Shown in pieces: positions 36,319 to 45,668 of a DNA stretch of 49,858 bases. The first letter of the stretch is position 1; the number at the start of each line of letters is the position of its first letter. Origin of the DNA: Campylobacterota bacterium (lineage in GTDB: Bacteria > Campylobacterota > Campylobacteria > Campylobacterales > Sulfurimonadaceae). The position numbers and the translations under genes were made by a program. Under the pieces are notes generated by a model that ran no database searches, had not been told where the DNA came from, and saw only the letters and a list, made by a program, of their open reading frames with translations. Location of the stretch: assembly GCA_013607665.1 (NCBI GenBank), contig VCAX01000003.1, positions 1-49,858 on the forward strand, given 5' to 3'.

Positions 36319-37539
36319 TTAAAATATTTTACTCACGCGTGGTTTGTCATCTTCCATCAAAAAGAGCGGTTTTGTAAATGGTGCCAGTTTTGCTAAAAAG
36401 TTCAGCAAAGATATCACCGGTGAGCCATAAAAAAACTTTACATCCGAATTATACATCCATAACTGGTCTGCATACTGATAGACTTTATGTGGTGTATCAC
36501 CGATGCCGTCGTTATTTTTATCAAATCCTTCATAATTATCCCAGTAATTAAACGCTATCTCATTCTCATTTGTTTTTGAGCCTCTACTGTCATTGACAAT
36601 ATCTTCAATATTTCCTGCAATGATATTGTTCTTGATAATATTATTTTCACTCAGTGAGTGAAAATGTATCGCTTCTGAATTATATAAAATCTTATTGTTC
36701 TCTATCCAGTTATGCGTATCCGGTTCAAAAGGGCTTCTGTCAATGTAAATTCCCTGTGCACAGTATAAAACCGTATTATCTTTGATCGTAAAGTTTGAGG
36801 CATCTTTAAGTCCTATGCCCATTCCCGTTGCACCCTGAGAACTTTTAACGATATTACCTATTGCGATGGAGTCTTGTGAGTACATAAAGAAGATACCCAC
36901 AGAGTTTAACTCATAGGTGTTGTTTTTTATCAGGTTTTTCCCTGCATACATAAAATGCAGAGAGTATCTGTTGTGTTTGCCGTAATTATCGACTATCTCA
37001 TTGCCATGCGAATACCAAACAACCATATCGCGTGATTTTACCAAGGAGTTGGCTCTGATGATATTGTCATTTGAATACCATAGTCGAAGACCATCTCCAC
37101 GCAGACCAAGCGGCAGATCTTTTGAACTTATATAGTTATTAGCAACTAAGGAGTTATGTACCATCTGCATGTCAATTCCAAAAAGACAATCATCGATAGT
37201 ACAATGACTTATCTCACATTGTGAAGCATCGCTAAGAGAGATCGCAGCATCAACTTTTTCATGTCTGTTGCCACTGTTGATAATCTTTAGGTTCTTGAGA
37301 GTCACATATGAACTCGTCACTTTTATAACCGTACCTTTATTCTCACCATCAATGATAACCCCCTCATCTTTACCTATAATGGAGAGAGGCTTATCTATAA
37401 CGACAGAACCCTTATAAACTCCGGCAGGGAGTTTTAAGATCGAGCCTTGTGGCGCTTTGTCAATAGCATCTTGCAATAGATTATCTGCACTTAATGTTGT
37501 AACACTAAGAAGAAAAAATGCAAGTGCTAAAAATTTCAT
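36319..37539 (-). CDS. nosD: NosD, periplasmic copper-site maturation factor
   Basis: About 406 aa from ATG 37539, 1 nt after the nosB stop; the track start at 37593 adds 18 residues and lacks signal character. MKFLALAFFLLSVTTLSA is the signal peptide. Beta-helix repeats follow, SLHFMYAGKN (about 195) is the conserved NosD motif, and the C-terminus KFFYGSPVISLLNFLAKLAPF is NosD-specific. Works with NosFY on the NosZ CuZ site. Confidence 0.93.
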   Translation of the reverse strand: MKFLALAFFLLSVTTLSADNLLQDAIDKAPQGSILKLPAGVYKGSVVIDKPLSIIGKDEGVIIDGENKGTVIKVTSSYVTLKNLKIINSGNRHEKVDAAISLSDASQCEISHCTIDDCLFGIDMQMVHNSLVANNYISSKDLPLGLRGDGLRLWYSNDNIIRANSLVKSRDMVVWYSHGNEIVDNYGKHNRYSLHFMYAGKNLIKNNTYELNSVGIFFMYSQDSIAIGNIVKSSQGATGMGIGLKDASNFTIKDNTVLYCAQGIYIDRSPFEPDTHNWIENNKILYNSEAIHFHSLSENNIIKNNIIAGNIEDIVNDSRGSKTNENEIAFNYWDNYEGFDKNNDGIGDTPHKVYQYADQLWMYNSDVKFFYGSPVISLLNFLAKLAPFTKPLFLMEDDKPRVSKIF

Positions 37540-37540
37540 T

Positions 37541-38329
37541 TTATTTCTCTGCTTCCATCTCTTTAAATGCTTTTTGTTTTGCAAAAAATGCAAGAATACT
37601 AAGCAAACTGACCGCTACAAGCATATAAAAGCCAATTGTAGGATAGGAGTGCGTTGTAAACTGTGCAATTTTTCCATCTCCAAAAACAGTAGGCATAAAA
37701 GGTTTTATTTTAAAAGCTCCCCAATCATGCAAATTATGTCCAAACCAATAGAGCCAATAGGAGTAATCGGCTATAAAGATAAGCGGCAATGCAGCAGGAA
37801 TAAGCATAATATAGTTCAAATATTTTTTATCGTATGCAATGAAAAGAATAATCCCTAAAGAAAGAAATAAAAGTGCATAGATACCGATAGCACGTTCAAA
37901 ATGACCACCTACCCACATTGGATCCATTCCAACATAGTGGTTGATTGTATTCATCTCATGTACTTCTCCACTGTAACCGTCAAAATGGAAATAGACGGGA
38001 ATTCCCTGTGGAAAAGCCTCTTTTGGATAGTTAGGTGCTTCAAGAGAAACAGCCCAAATCGGCAGTGATGCTACACCAATCTCCGAGGCGCTCTCTATCA
38101 TCTTTTCTAAATCGTTATGAGCCTCTTTTGGTGTAGTGACACTCTTATATCTTCCTTGATTGTAAAGATTCCAAATTGTTTTGCTAAATGATGAGACCTC
38201 ATCAGCTTTTCCTGCATCTATTTTATTTAACGTTTCATGAAATGCAATCATTGGCAATGTAAATGAAAATGTTAAAATGAGCAGAGCTAAAGTAGCAAAA
38301 ATCTTAGCTTTGATTAAACTAGGGTGCAT
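37541..38329 (-). CDS. nosB: NosB-like membrane protein
   Basis: 262 aa. Helices at both ends and in the middle (about 12-30, 145-165, 170-190, 232-252), with a large outer loop (about 30-140). YWLYWFGHNLHDWGAF is a His/Trp-rich segment. No family beyond the NosB of clade II nos clusters is recognised. Position directly after nosZ identifies it. AAGGA before the ATG. First gene of the accessory operon with its own promoter. Confidence 0.8.
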   Translation of the reverse strand: MHPSLIKAKIFATLALLILTFSFTLPMIAFHETLNKIDAGKADEVSSFSKTIWNLYNQGRYKSVTTPKEAHNDLEKMIESASEIGVASLPIWAVSLEAPNYPKEAFPQGIPVYFHFDGYSGEVHEMNTINHYVGMDPMWVGGHFERAIGIYALLFLSLGIILFIAYDKKYLNYIMLIPAALPLIFIADYSYWLYWFGHNLHDWGAFKIKPFMPTVFGDGKIAQFTTHSYPTIGFYMLVAVSLLSILAFFAKQKAFKEMEAEK

Positions 38330-38405
38330 AGCGTTTCCTTCATATGAATTCTAAATAAAAATCTATTGTTATAATTAATTATAAAGTTAATTATAGACTG
38401 AACTT

Positions 38406-38447
38406 ATTGTATCGAAAGTTTACATGAAAATTAATGATATATATCAA
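38406..38447 (-). promoter_or_regulatory. Crp/Fnr-type box and -10 of the nosB operon
   Basis: On the minus strand TTGAT-ATAT-ATCAT (38447-38434), 22 nt, then TACAAT (38411-38406). Centre at about -41.5. It follows the nosZ terminator, so the accessory genes can be transcribed apart from nosZ. Confidence 0.78.
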
Positions 38448-38462
38448 TGTATAATAGAAAAC

Positions 38463-38484
38463 GAGAGAGGAGAACTCCTCTCTC
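38463..38484 (-). terminator. nosZ terminator hairpin
   Basis: GAGAGAGGAG and CTCCTCTCTC form a perfect 10-bp stem with an AA loop, 22 nt after the nosZ stop, followed on the minus strand by GTTTTCT. Confidence 0.85.
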
Positions 38485-38506
38485 AAAATGTAGAAGCTTA
38501 TTCCTC

Positions 38507-41107
38507 TTAGAATAAGTTAGCATTTTCATCGACCCATTTAAGGTATTCGATGATGTTTTTCGTCTCTTCTTCACTCATATGTTGATTAGGCATTTTTAGA
38601 TTAAAGTAATCAATCATACTTTTAACATATGGATCTTTATATTTAGATGCTGGGTTCATGATAAAATCTTTTACCCATTTTTCTGCATTTTCATGTCTCA
38701 TAAGAACACCTGTCAAGTCAGGACCAGATGACACTTTACCAATTACGTGACATCCACCACATCCACCTTCACCAAATGCTCTCTCACCAGCTGCTGCTGC
38801 AGGAGATTGCGGCGTTGCAACTTTTCTTACAAGAAGATCTTTCGCACGAATACCAACATCCGCAGTTTTAACCATGTACTGCCAGATCATATTTTCAAAC
38901 AGAACAGCTTTTTCATAATCACCGGCTTTTACAGCTGCATCAGATTTTTTCTTCTGCTCAGGAATTTTTCCATACTGATCAAGGGCATCTTCAACCAATG
39001 CTTTTACTGTTGGGTATTTTTCATAGTGATTCTCTTTTAAGAATTTCACTACCGATTGAATAACTGCATCTGTTGCATTATTTACTGCAACTGTTTTGTC
39101 ATATTCAGCTTTTAACTCAGCTTTTGACATTTTTTTCATTTTCAGTTTTTGTGCACTTACATATTTTTTATTAGGGTCTTTAACCATAAGGTAACCCATC
39201 ATCTCTAAGTGAAGTGCAGAACAGAACTCTGTACAGTAGTAAGGAAATACTCCCTCTATATCTGCTTTAAATTTCAACTCAGCAGTCTCACCTGGCTCGA
39301 GTGATGCATGAATATCGAAATTATCAACTGTAAAACCATGTGTCTCATCTTGTGCACGTTCAAGATTTGTCAAATAAATAGTTACAATATCACCTTTATT
39401 TACTGTAATTCTCTCAGGATTGATGTGAGATCTTACAAGTGTTGCATAAACAGTTACTTTGTTCCCTTTTCTAACGATTCTCTCTTGACCTGCTAAAGTT
39501 TTACCAACATGCGGTTTACCGGTTTTTGTATTTGTACCCATTTTATAGCGAACTGCAGGGTGAAGCTTACTTGCACGAATAGCTACTGCCTGGTGTGGCT
39601 CACCTAATGGTAACGGCATATCAACAAGGAGATCCATTTTTTTACCGCTTACATCGATCAACTGGTGATTTTGCGGATGTAATGGCCCAACAGGATCAAA
39701 TCTGTCAATTGCGAGTTTGTTTAAAGAGATGATATATTTCCCTTGTGGGTCAGCAGATTTTCCTTCCATTCCACAAAGGTGTCCAACGTTATAGTGAACA
39801 TTCTCTTTATCTAAAACTTTGAGTGTTTTATAGTTCCATTTTACGATTTGAGAATCAACGTAAAGAGAAGTATAAATTTCACCGTCAACATTTGAGTACT
39901 GGTTATGCAGTGGCCCAAGTCCCAACTCCACTTGACCATGAAGTGATTTTTTCATATCAAGAATTGGAATTCCATACGGATCTTTCCCAGCATACTCTTT
40001 GTTTTTAATAAGCTTTTTGATTTTACTCCATTTATAAACAGAAGCGTGTGTATCTAGCTTACCACAAACTGTAATATATTCACCATTTGGTGAAACATCA
40101 ACACCATGCGGTGATTTTGGCTCTGGAATTAAAAAAAGACAGTTATTTTTTACTGCTACGTCCATTGGAATCACTTTAATTCCATTGACCATTTTATAAT
40201 TCTTTTTATTTTTAGCGAGCTCAGCTAATTTTTTCCAGTTATATACATGCAAGAAGTCAGTATCATTTCTTGACATACCTGCTTCAAACGGAGGCATACC
40301 AACTTCGATACCACCTGTATACATTTCTGAGTTAAATGAGTTTGTAAATCCCCAACCATAAGATGCACCTTTACCTGCATCACTTAAATCCTGCATATAT
40401 GGAGGCAGTTCAAGCACAAAAGAGTCTTTTTCTTTAATGCGCCCTTTTTTACTGTCAAATTTCCATAGAGTTACACCACCACGATATGTCTCTTTGTACT
40501 CTTCGATTGGATGGTAGTTATTATCAAACGGGGCAGCATATTGACATGCTTCAATGATGTACTCAGAGTTAGGTGTAAAGAATGAACCACCATGTTCTGA
40601 TTTGAAAACAGGATTGACAACAATCTGTTTTGTCTCAAAGTCATGCAGGTCGATAATAGCAATACGAGGATTGGCTTTATCATTGATAGCTAACCATTTT
40701 CCGTCATATTTCCCATCTTTTTCAGATAGACCAGGGTGGTGCGTATCTCCCCAGTTTATTTCACGTCCGCGAATGTTACCCTGACGTAAAATCTTTTTAG
40801 AATCTTCATCGTATCCATATCCTTGCCATGGCTCTGGCGTAAATACAGCGATATACTTTAAAATTCTCATAGTTGGAACACCGTAAACAATTATCTGTCC
40901 ACTTTGTCCACCAGAACTAAATACAATAAACTCATCTCTTCCACCTGATGGTGTATAAGTTTTTGCAGCACGAATGACATCGTTTTCCGTAAGTCCCCTT
41001 GCTTTCATCACTTTTTGCAGTTCTCCCCCAATAGCAGCAGATGCAACTGTTGCCGCTAGAGACGTCCCAACAATAAGTGAAGTCAGCTTACTTAAATGAC
41101 TAGACAT
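38507..41107 (-). CDS. nosZ: Nitrous oxide reductase, clade II with C-terminal cytochrome c domain
   Basis: 866 aa from ATG 41107, which has AAGGAG six bases upstream; the track start 41122 has none. Reduces N2O to N2 in the periplasm. The signal peptide (LTSLIVGTSLAATVASA) has no twin arginine, so Sec export as in clade II. The propeller supplies CuZ ligands, for example DTHHPG and HGVDVSPNGEY. The CuA domain has CTEFCSALHLEMMGY. A fused haem c domain at the C-terminus has CGGCHV. It is 180 nt upstream of nosB and ends with its own hairpin. Confidence 0.98.
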   Translation of the reverse strand: MSSHLSKLTSLIVGTSLAATVASAAIGGELQKVMKARGLTENDVIRAAKTYTPSGGRDEFIVFSSGGQSGQIIVYGVPTMRILKYIAVFTPEPWQGYGYDEDSKKILRQGNIRGREINWGDTHHPGLSEKDGKYDGKWLAINDKANPRIAIIDLHDFETKQIVVNPVFKSEHGGSFFTPNSEYIIEACQYAAPFDNNYHPIEEYKETYRGGVTLWKFDSKKGRIKEKDSFVLELPPYMQDLSDAGKGASYGWGFTNSFNSEMYTGGIEVGMPPFEAGMSRNDTDFLHVYNWKKLAELAKNKKNYKMVNGIKVIPMDVAVKNNCLFLIPEPKSPHGVDVSPNGEYITVCGKLDTHASVYKWSKIKKLIKNKEYAGKDPYGIPILDMKKSLHGQVELGLGPLHNQYSNVDGEIYTSLYVDSQIVKWNYKTLKVLDKENVHYNVGHLCGMEGKSADPQGKYIISLNKLAIDRFDPVGPLHPQNHQLIDVSGKKMDLLVDMPLPLGEPHQAVAIRASKLHPAVRYKMGTNTKTGKPHVGKTLAGQERIVRKGNKVTVYATLVRSHINPERITVNKGDIVTIYLTNLERAQDETHGFTVDNFDIHASLEPGETAELKFKADIEGVFPYYCTEFCSALHLEMMGYLMVKDPNKKYVSAQKLKMKKMSKAELKAEYDKTVAVNNATDAVIQSVVKFLKENHYEKYPTVKALVEDALDQYGKIPEQKKKSDAAVKAGDYEKAVLFENMIWQYMVKTADVGIRAKDLLVRKVATPQSPAAAAGERAFGEGGCGGCHVIGKVSSGPDLTGVLMRHENAEKWVKDFIMNPASKYKDPYVKSMIDYFNLKMPNQHMSEEETKNIIEYLKWVDENANLF

Positions 41108-41155
41108 TTTATTCTCCTTCATTTCATTTTGAGAATTTTCTCAAATGATAGGAAA

Positions 41156-41197
41156 ATAATAATACACAAATCGCGTGAAAAATTTGACTCAGGTCAA
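41156..41197 (-). promoter_or_regulatory. Crp/Fnr-type box and -10 of nosZ
   Basis: TTGAC-CTGA-GTCAA on the minus strand (41197-41184), extended to 8-bp perfect arms (AATTTGAC), then 22 nt, then TATTAT (41161-41156). The right half overlaps the stop codon of the upstream sensor gene. Confidence 0.8.
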
Positions 41198-42144
41198 ATT
41201 AGTAAACTAATATCTTTTTTTAAGCTTTTGAGTTTATTTGAAGAGAGGCTGAGTTCATCAAGTGTTTCAATAAGAACATCCTCTTTTTTCAAGAGTTCTT
41301 TGTCGATATTTTCACTCGTTTGCATCGCTGCAATAAGCTCTATCAGGTTTTCAATCTTCTCTTCAACATCTTCTAAGGCATCAACACTGCCCTGGATGGA
41401 TTTTTCTGCATATGTGATTGACTCATTTATGTTTTGAACTAAGAAGTTAAAATCATTGGCAGCCTCAGAAACATCTTGAACATTTCCTTCGGTTTCAATT
41501 GGCTGCACGCCCTTAACCGTTGATTTTTTGATAATACTTTTGGATGTTTTTAAAAACTTTTGAATAAATCCCAACAGACCTTTCAACTGTGTAAAAAGGT
41601 AAACAAGGAGCAAAAGCAGTGTCACAAAGAGAGTTATCTGTATTATTCTGTTTTTCTTTTTACTCTTGTCAAAATACTGTTTATGCATTGTTATGAGTCT
41701 GTCAAATGCAACAATTAAGTCTAGATTTGCATTATAAATTTGATTGACAAGCTTTTGTAATATAATATTCGTATAGCCGTTATGTACCCGGCTCACATCC
41801 CTGAACTTCTGTACAAGCAGGTAGAAACGGTTCCATAAAACAATAATTTTTTGTATTTGATCGCGGATATCGGCATTGTCCAAATCTTCTAATATCTCTT
41901 CTTTTTTATTGACATTTGCAACAAATGATTTAATAGACGCATCAAGTTGCTGCGTTGATGCATGTTTATTGTTGTAGATATAAAAAATATTTTTGGATAT
42001 CTCCTGCGTAAATGCCTTTTGCTCATTGATTGCCTTTAGGAGTGTTAGACTGGCATCATTTTCTTCTGCAATATGTTTTGAATAGAGTGCCAAGATGACA
42101 GAGAGTACAAATATAAGCGCACTGATAATTTTTATTTTATTCAT
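41194..42144 (-). CDS. Two-helix membrane sensor, PilJ/NarX-like, no output domain
   Basis: 316 aa. Helix 1 at about 5-22, a helical periplasmic region (about 23-165) with ALTLLKAINEQKAFTQEISKNIFYI-type pattern like the nitrate-sensing PilJ/NarX N-terminal domain, helix 2 at about 170-190, then a cytoplasmic coiled coil (about 235-315). No kinase, GGDEF or methyl-accepting signalling tip is present. Overlaps the regulator gene by 8 nt, so the two are coupled. Ligand unknown; nitrate or another N-oxide is a guess. The family call is tentative. Confidence 0.6.
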   Translation of the reverse strand: MNKIKIISALIFVLSVILALYSKHIAEENDASLTLLKAINEQKAFTQEISKNIFYIYNNKHASTQQLDASIKSFVANVNKKEEILEDLDNADIRDQIQKIIVLWNRFYLLVQKFRDVSRVHNGYTNIILQKLVNQIYNANLDLIVAFDRLITMHKQYFDKSKKKNRIIQITLFVTLLLLLVYLFTQLKGLLGFIQKFLKTSKSIIKKSTVKGVQPIETEGNVQDVSEAANDFNFLVQNINESITYAEKSIQGSVDALEDVEEKIENLIELIAAMQTSENIDKELLKKEDVLIETLDELSLSSNKLKSLKKDISLLI

Positions 42145-42805
42145 CTACCTTGTCCTTGTAAATTTCTTCTAATGCCTCTGCATCCAAAACTTCAACTTTT
42201 CCATGTATTATAGCAATAATATTATTGCGTTTGAGTCTGTTTAGTACACGAGAAAGCGTTGCAGGCTGTATATGCAGCATCAAAGAGATATCATGACGTT
42301 TGAGTTTGTTAAACATCGCAAGATCCTCACGCAGCATCATACTCACCTTTGAAACTGCGTCAAAAAGAAACTCTCTGTTTATCAGTGACTGCATCTGCAG
42401 AGATCTCTCTAAGAGTGCTGCAGTAAATTGATGACACAAAATATGTTGGTCCAAAAACAGTTCTTTGAATTTTTTATAATTTATTTTCAGGACTTGGGAA
42501 TCTTCAACAAAAGATATATTTGAAAAAGAGCGCAGCGTGAACGCTTCTGTACTTGAAATCTCTGAGAGCATAGAGTTTTCATAAATGTAGTAGAGAAAAA
42601 TCTCATTATCATGTTTATCAAGTTTATAGGCCTTGGCCAAGCCTTCTACCAAAAAACAGAGTTCTGATGTCTCATCTCTTTCATAGTAAAGAATATACTC
42701 TTTTTCATACTGTTGCACAGTTGCCAAAGAAGCAAGTTTTTCAAGCTGATCTGCAGTGAGACTTTGGAAAAATGTGTGTTTCACGATAATCTCTTTTACA
42801 GACAC
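42137..42805 (-). CDS. Crp/Fnr-family transcription regulator, Nss-like
   Basis: 222 aa starting with GTG (AGG six bases upstream). N-terminal cyclic-nucleotide-like barrel (about 15-115), dimer helix, C-terminal helix-turn-helix with KRHDISLMLHIQPATLSRVLNRLKR (about 167-192). Only two Cys are present (in SELCFL and HILCHQ), so it has no Fnr-type Fe-S cluster. In the recognition helix the Fnr Glu is replaced by Ala (PATLSR). Wolinella uses Nss regulators for nitrate, NO and N2O; this may be one. Four matching boxes lie around it. Confidence 0.9.
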   Translation of the reverse strand: MSVKEIIVKHTFFQSLTADQLEKLASLATVQQYEKEYILYYERDETSELCFLVEGLAKAYKLDKHDNEIFLYYIYENSMLSEISSTEAFTLRSFSNISFVEDSQVLKINYKKFKELFLDQHILCHQFTAALLERSLQMQSLINREFLFDAVSKVSMMLREDLAMFNKLKRHDISLMLHIQPATLSRVLNRLKRNNIIAIIHGKVEVLDAEALEEIYKDKVDE

Positions 42806-42812
42806 ATCAAAC

Positions 42813-43259
42813 CTATTTCATACTTTTGTATGCACATTTCTCTTTAGTGATATCAAAACGAAACAGTGTTCTTTTTGTTTTCGCACTTTGATAAAGATAG
42901 GAAATATTGATACCTGATTCCAAAAATCTCTGTGACGACTGACAGACACCTTGTGTCACAACTTTTTGCATACGGGTATGGTCTTCTTTTATAATGGCTT
43001 CATCACTCTTAGCGCCGGTATTTATACTAAACGTATAAATTAAAGTAGCGTCTTTATTTGTAATAGATAAGAGTGTTGTATATTTGTCAATTCTTTGGGG
43101 AAGTGTTTTAGAAAGCTCTTTTGCTGCTAAAGAAGCAACTAAAACCTTTTGTTTTTGCAGTTGTTCTTTTGGAAGCTCTTGTGCCTGTATCTGCGGCTCT
43201 TTCGCAGAGACAGACAGAGCAAGGAGTAATAAAGCACATTGTATAAAAAACTTTTTCAT
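42813..43259 (-). CDS. Secreted protein of unknown function, first gene of the regulator operon
   Basis: 148 aa. Signal peptide MKKFFIQCALLLLALSVSA, then a Gln/Leu-rich segment and a small domain with two Cys (GVCQSS and KCAYKS) that could pair. No family recognised. GGAGAAAAG precedes the ATG. It is 7 nt upstream of the regulator gene and shares its Crp/Fnr-type promoter, so it may belong to the signal path. Confidence 0.8.
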   Translation of the reverse strand: MKKFFIQCALLLLALSVSAKEPQIQAQELPKEQLQKQKVLVASLAAKELSKTLPQRIDKYTTLLSITNKDATLIYTFSINTGAKSDEAIIKEDHTRMQKVVTQGVCQSSQRFLESGINISYLYQSAKTKRTLFRFDITKEKCAYKSMK

Positions 43260-43285
43260 TCTTTTCTCCGACTCAGTTTAGAAGA

Positions 43286-43327
43286 ATTATACCTTCTCAA
43301 CTCTCATAAAAGAATGATATGTGTCAA
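43286..43327 (-). promoter_or_regulatory. Crp/Fnr-type box and -10 of the regulator operon
   Basis: TTGAC-ACAT-ATCAT on the minus strand (43327-43314), 22 nt, TATAAT (43291-43286). Centre at about -41.5. Suggests autoregulation. Confidence 0.8.
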
Positions 43328-43336
43328 TAAATGCGT

Positions 43337-43855
43337 TTACTTTTTCGGCACCACATACATATTGTAGTATCGGCCTTCAAATTTCGGTGGTTTTTCCATA
43401 ACGGCTATATCTTCCACCATTGGCCAGACACGCTCAAGCACCTCACGGGCTGCTTCTGGGTGTGCCATTTCACGACCACGCAAAAATACTCTGAATTTCA
43501 CATGCTTTCCTTTTTCTAGGAATTCACGTGCATGCTTCACTTTGTAAGCGATGTCATTTTCTGCAATTTTTACAGAGAGTTTAATCTCTTTGACATCGAT
43601 CTTTACTTGATTTTTTCTCTGTTCTTTGAGTTTTTTCTCTTCTTGGTATTTAAACTTACCGTAATCCATGATCTTAGCAACAGGCGGTTTTGCATTTGGT
43701 GCTATCAGGACTAAATCAAGCCCCAACTCATTTGCTTTTATCATAGCCTCATCAGTAGAGATGATGCCTAAGCTCTCTCCACCATCTACATTACATCTTA
43801 CTTCAGGAACACGGATGTCATCATTCATGATGACGCGGTCTTTGTTTTTACTCAA
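43337..43855 (-). CDS. infC: Translation initiation factor IF-3
   Basis: 172 aa. [12 protein letters not shown] near the start, [27 protein letters not shown] (about 45-71) and the [26 protein letters not shown] segment are diagnostic. It begins with TTG that overlaps the thrS stop (TTGA), with GAGG six bases upstream. Rare start codons in infC are the known basis of IF-3 autoregulation in E. coli (AUU there). Confidence 0.97.
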   Translation of the reverse strand: MSKNKDRVIMNDDIRVPEVRCNVDGGESLGIISTDEAMIKANELGLDLVLIAPNAKPPVAKIMDYGKFKYQEEKKLKEQRKNQVKIDVKEIKLSVKIAENDIAYKVKHAREFLEKGKHVKFRVFLRGREMAHPEAAREVLERVWPMVEDIAVMEKPPKFEGRYYNMYVVPKK

Positions 43856-45660
43856 AAATTTACCTCGTTTATTTTAGTTTGTATAAGCTGGAGGAACTCC
43901 TCTTCGCTCATAGTGTATTGCTCTCTAGTACGTCTGTCACGGATCGCAACTGTCTTGTTTTCAATCTCTTCATCCCCAATGACTACAATCATAGGAACAC
44001 GAGTTTTCTCTGCAGTTCTGATTCTTTTGTTTAAAGAATCGTTCTTCGCGTAGATTTCACTATCGGCATTAATGTCGATAAGTTTATCTGATAAAAGCTT
44101 AGCATATTCTTTATGACTCTCCGCAACAGGTACGATTGCAACTTGTGTAGGAGCAATAAACATCGGAAACTCTCCGGCATAATGCTCTGTCAAAATTCCT
44201 ATGAAACGCTCAAAAGAGCCAAGAATTGCGCGGTGAATCATAACTGGCTGAATCTTGTCATTCTCTTCGCCGTTGTATTCAAGTTTGAATCTTTCCGGAA
44301 GATTAAAGTCCAACTGAATTGTTCCACACTGCCACTCACGTCCGATGGCATCTGTGATTTTAATATCGATTTTTGGCCCATAAAATGCGCCTCCGCCCTC
44401 ATCGATCTCATAAGGAAGCTCATGTTTATCCATTGCAGCTTTGAGTGCATTTGTAGAGATCTCCCACACTTCATCACTTCCAACAGCTTTCTCAGGACGC
44501 GTTGAGATCATCATTTTATAGTCAAACTCGAATGTTGACATAATCTTATCTACAAAATCAACTACTTCAATGATCTGCTCTTCGATCTGATCGGCACGAC
44601 AGAAAATGTGTGCATCATCCTGCGTGAACTCACGCACACGGAAAAGCCCGTGCAGTGCGCCTGTGAGTTCATGACGATGCACAACACCATACTCAAAGTA
44701 TTTAATCGGCAAGTCACGATAGGAGTGTAATTCATCTTCATATACTTTAATATGCCCGACACAGTTCATCGGTTTGACACCAAATTCAAGCTCATCGATG
44801 TGTGTGAAGTACATATTTTCGCCATAGTTTTGATAGTGCCCTGATGTTTTCCACAAATCTGAACGCAGCATCTCAGGTCCACGCACAGGTTCATAGCCGC
44901 GTTTTCTATGTGCTTTAAAAAGCAGTGACTCTAAACGTGCACGCAAACGACCACCGGCAGGCAGCCAGATGGGAAAACCAGCCCCTACCTCTTCACGGAA
45001 AGTAAAGAGCTTCATCTCGTTTCCAAGCTTACGGTGGTCACGCTTTTCGGCCTCAGCCATCATCGTCATATAATCTTTGAGTGCCTCTTTTGTTGCAAAT
45101 GCTATACCATATATACGAGTAAGCATCTCATTTTTAGAATCTCCACCCAAGTAAGCACCCGAAATCTTTGTCAACTTGAAATAACGAATAAGCCCAATGT
45201 TTGGCAAGTGAGGTCCACGACAAAGATCCTCGAACTCTCCTTGTTTATAGATGCTGACATCCTCATCAGGAATCATATCAAGCACAGCTTGCTTGAGGTG
45301 ATCACCCTTAAACTTCTCACGTGCTTCGTCTTTAGAGATGACATACCGTTCAATTGGGTACTTTTTCTTTGCAAAAGAGAGCATCTGTTTCTCGATTTTT
45401 TTCAAATCTCCCTGCCCTATCTCAGCCGAAGTTTTAAAATCGTAGTAGAAACCCTCATTTACAGTCGGTCCAACATAAAACTCTGCATCAGGGTAAAGCG
45501 ACTTTATCGCCTGTGCCATTAAGTGAGCTGTGGAATGGCGAAGCACCTCTAAAGCTTCAGAAGAGTTATCTAATTCTATCTCCTCGCCTTTGAGTCCAAG
45601 CTCCTCAGCAGTCTGTAAATCTACTATAGTGTCATTATATTTTATTGCTATTGCGCTCAA
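43852..45660 (-). CDS. thrS: Threonyl-tRNA synthetase
   Basis: 602 aa. It lacks a full TGS-type N-terminus; the editing domain shows [13 protein letters not shown] (about 38-50) and the [11 protein letters not shown] linker; catalytic motifs include [24 protein letters not shown] (motif 2) and [13 protein letters not shown] (motif 3), then the anticodon-binding domain. Start TTG at 45660 with AGGAA upstream. Between ilvD (8 nt) and infC (overlap). Confidence 0.97.
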   Translation of the reverse strand: MSAIAIKYNDTIVDLQTAEELGLKGEEIELDNSSEALEVLRHSTAHLMAQAIKSLYPDAEFYVGPTVNEGFYYDFKTSAEIGQGDLKKIEKQMLSFAKKKYPIERYVISKDEAREKFKGDHLKQAVLDMIPDEDVSIYKQGEFEDLCRGPHLPNIGLIRYFKLTKISGAYLGGDSKNEMLTRIYGIAFATKEALKDYMTMMAEAEKRDHRKLGNEMKLFTFREEVGAGFPIWLPAGGRLRARLESLLFKAHRKRGYEPVRGPEMLRSDLWKTSGHYQNYGENMYFTHIDELEFGVKPMNCVGHIKVYEDELHSYRDLPIKYFEYGVVHRHELTGALHGLFRVREFTQDDAHIFCRADQIEEQIIEVVDFVDKIMSTFEFDYKMMISTRPEKAVGSDEVWEISTNALKAAMDKHELPYEIDEGGGAFYGPKIDIKITDAIGREWQCGTIQLDFNLPERFKLEYNGEENDKIQPVMIHRAILGSFERFIGILTEHYAGEFPMFIAPTQVAIVPVAESHKEYAKLLSDKLIDINADSEIYAKNDSLNKRIRTAEKTRVPMIVVIGDEEIENKTVAIRDRRTREQYTMSEEEFLQLIQTKINEVNF

Positions 45661-45668
45661 TTTTATTC

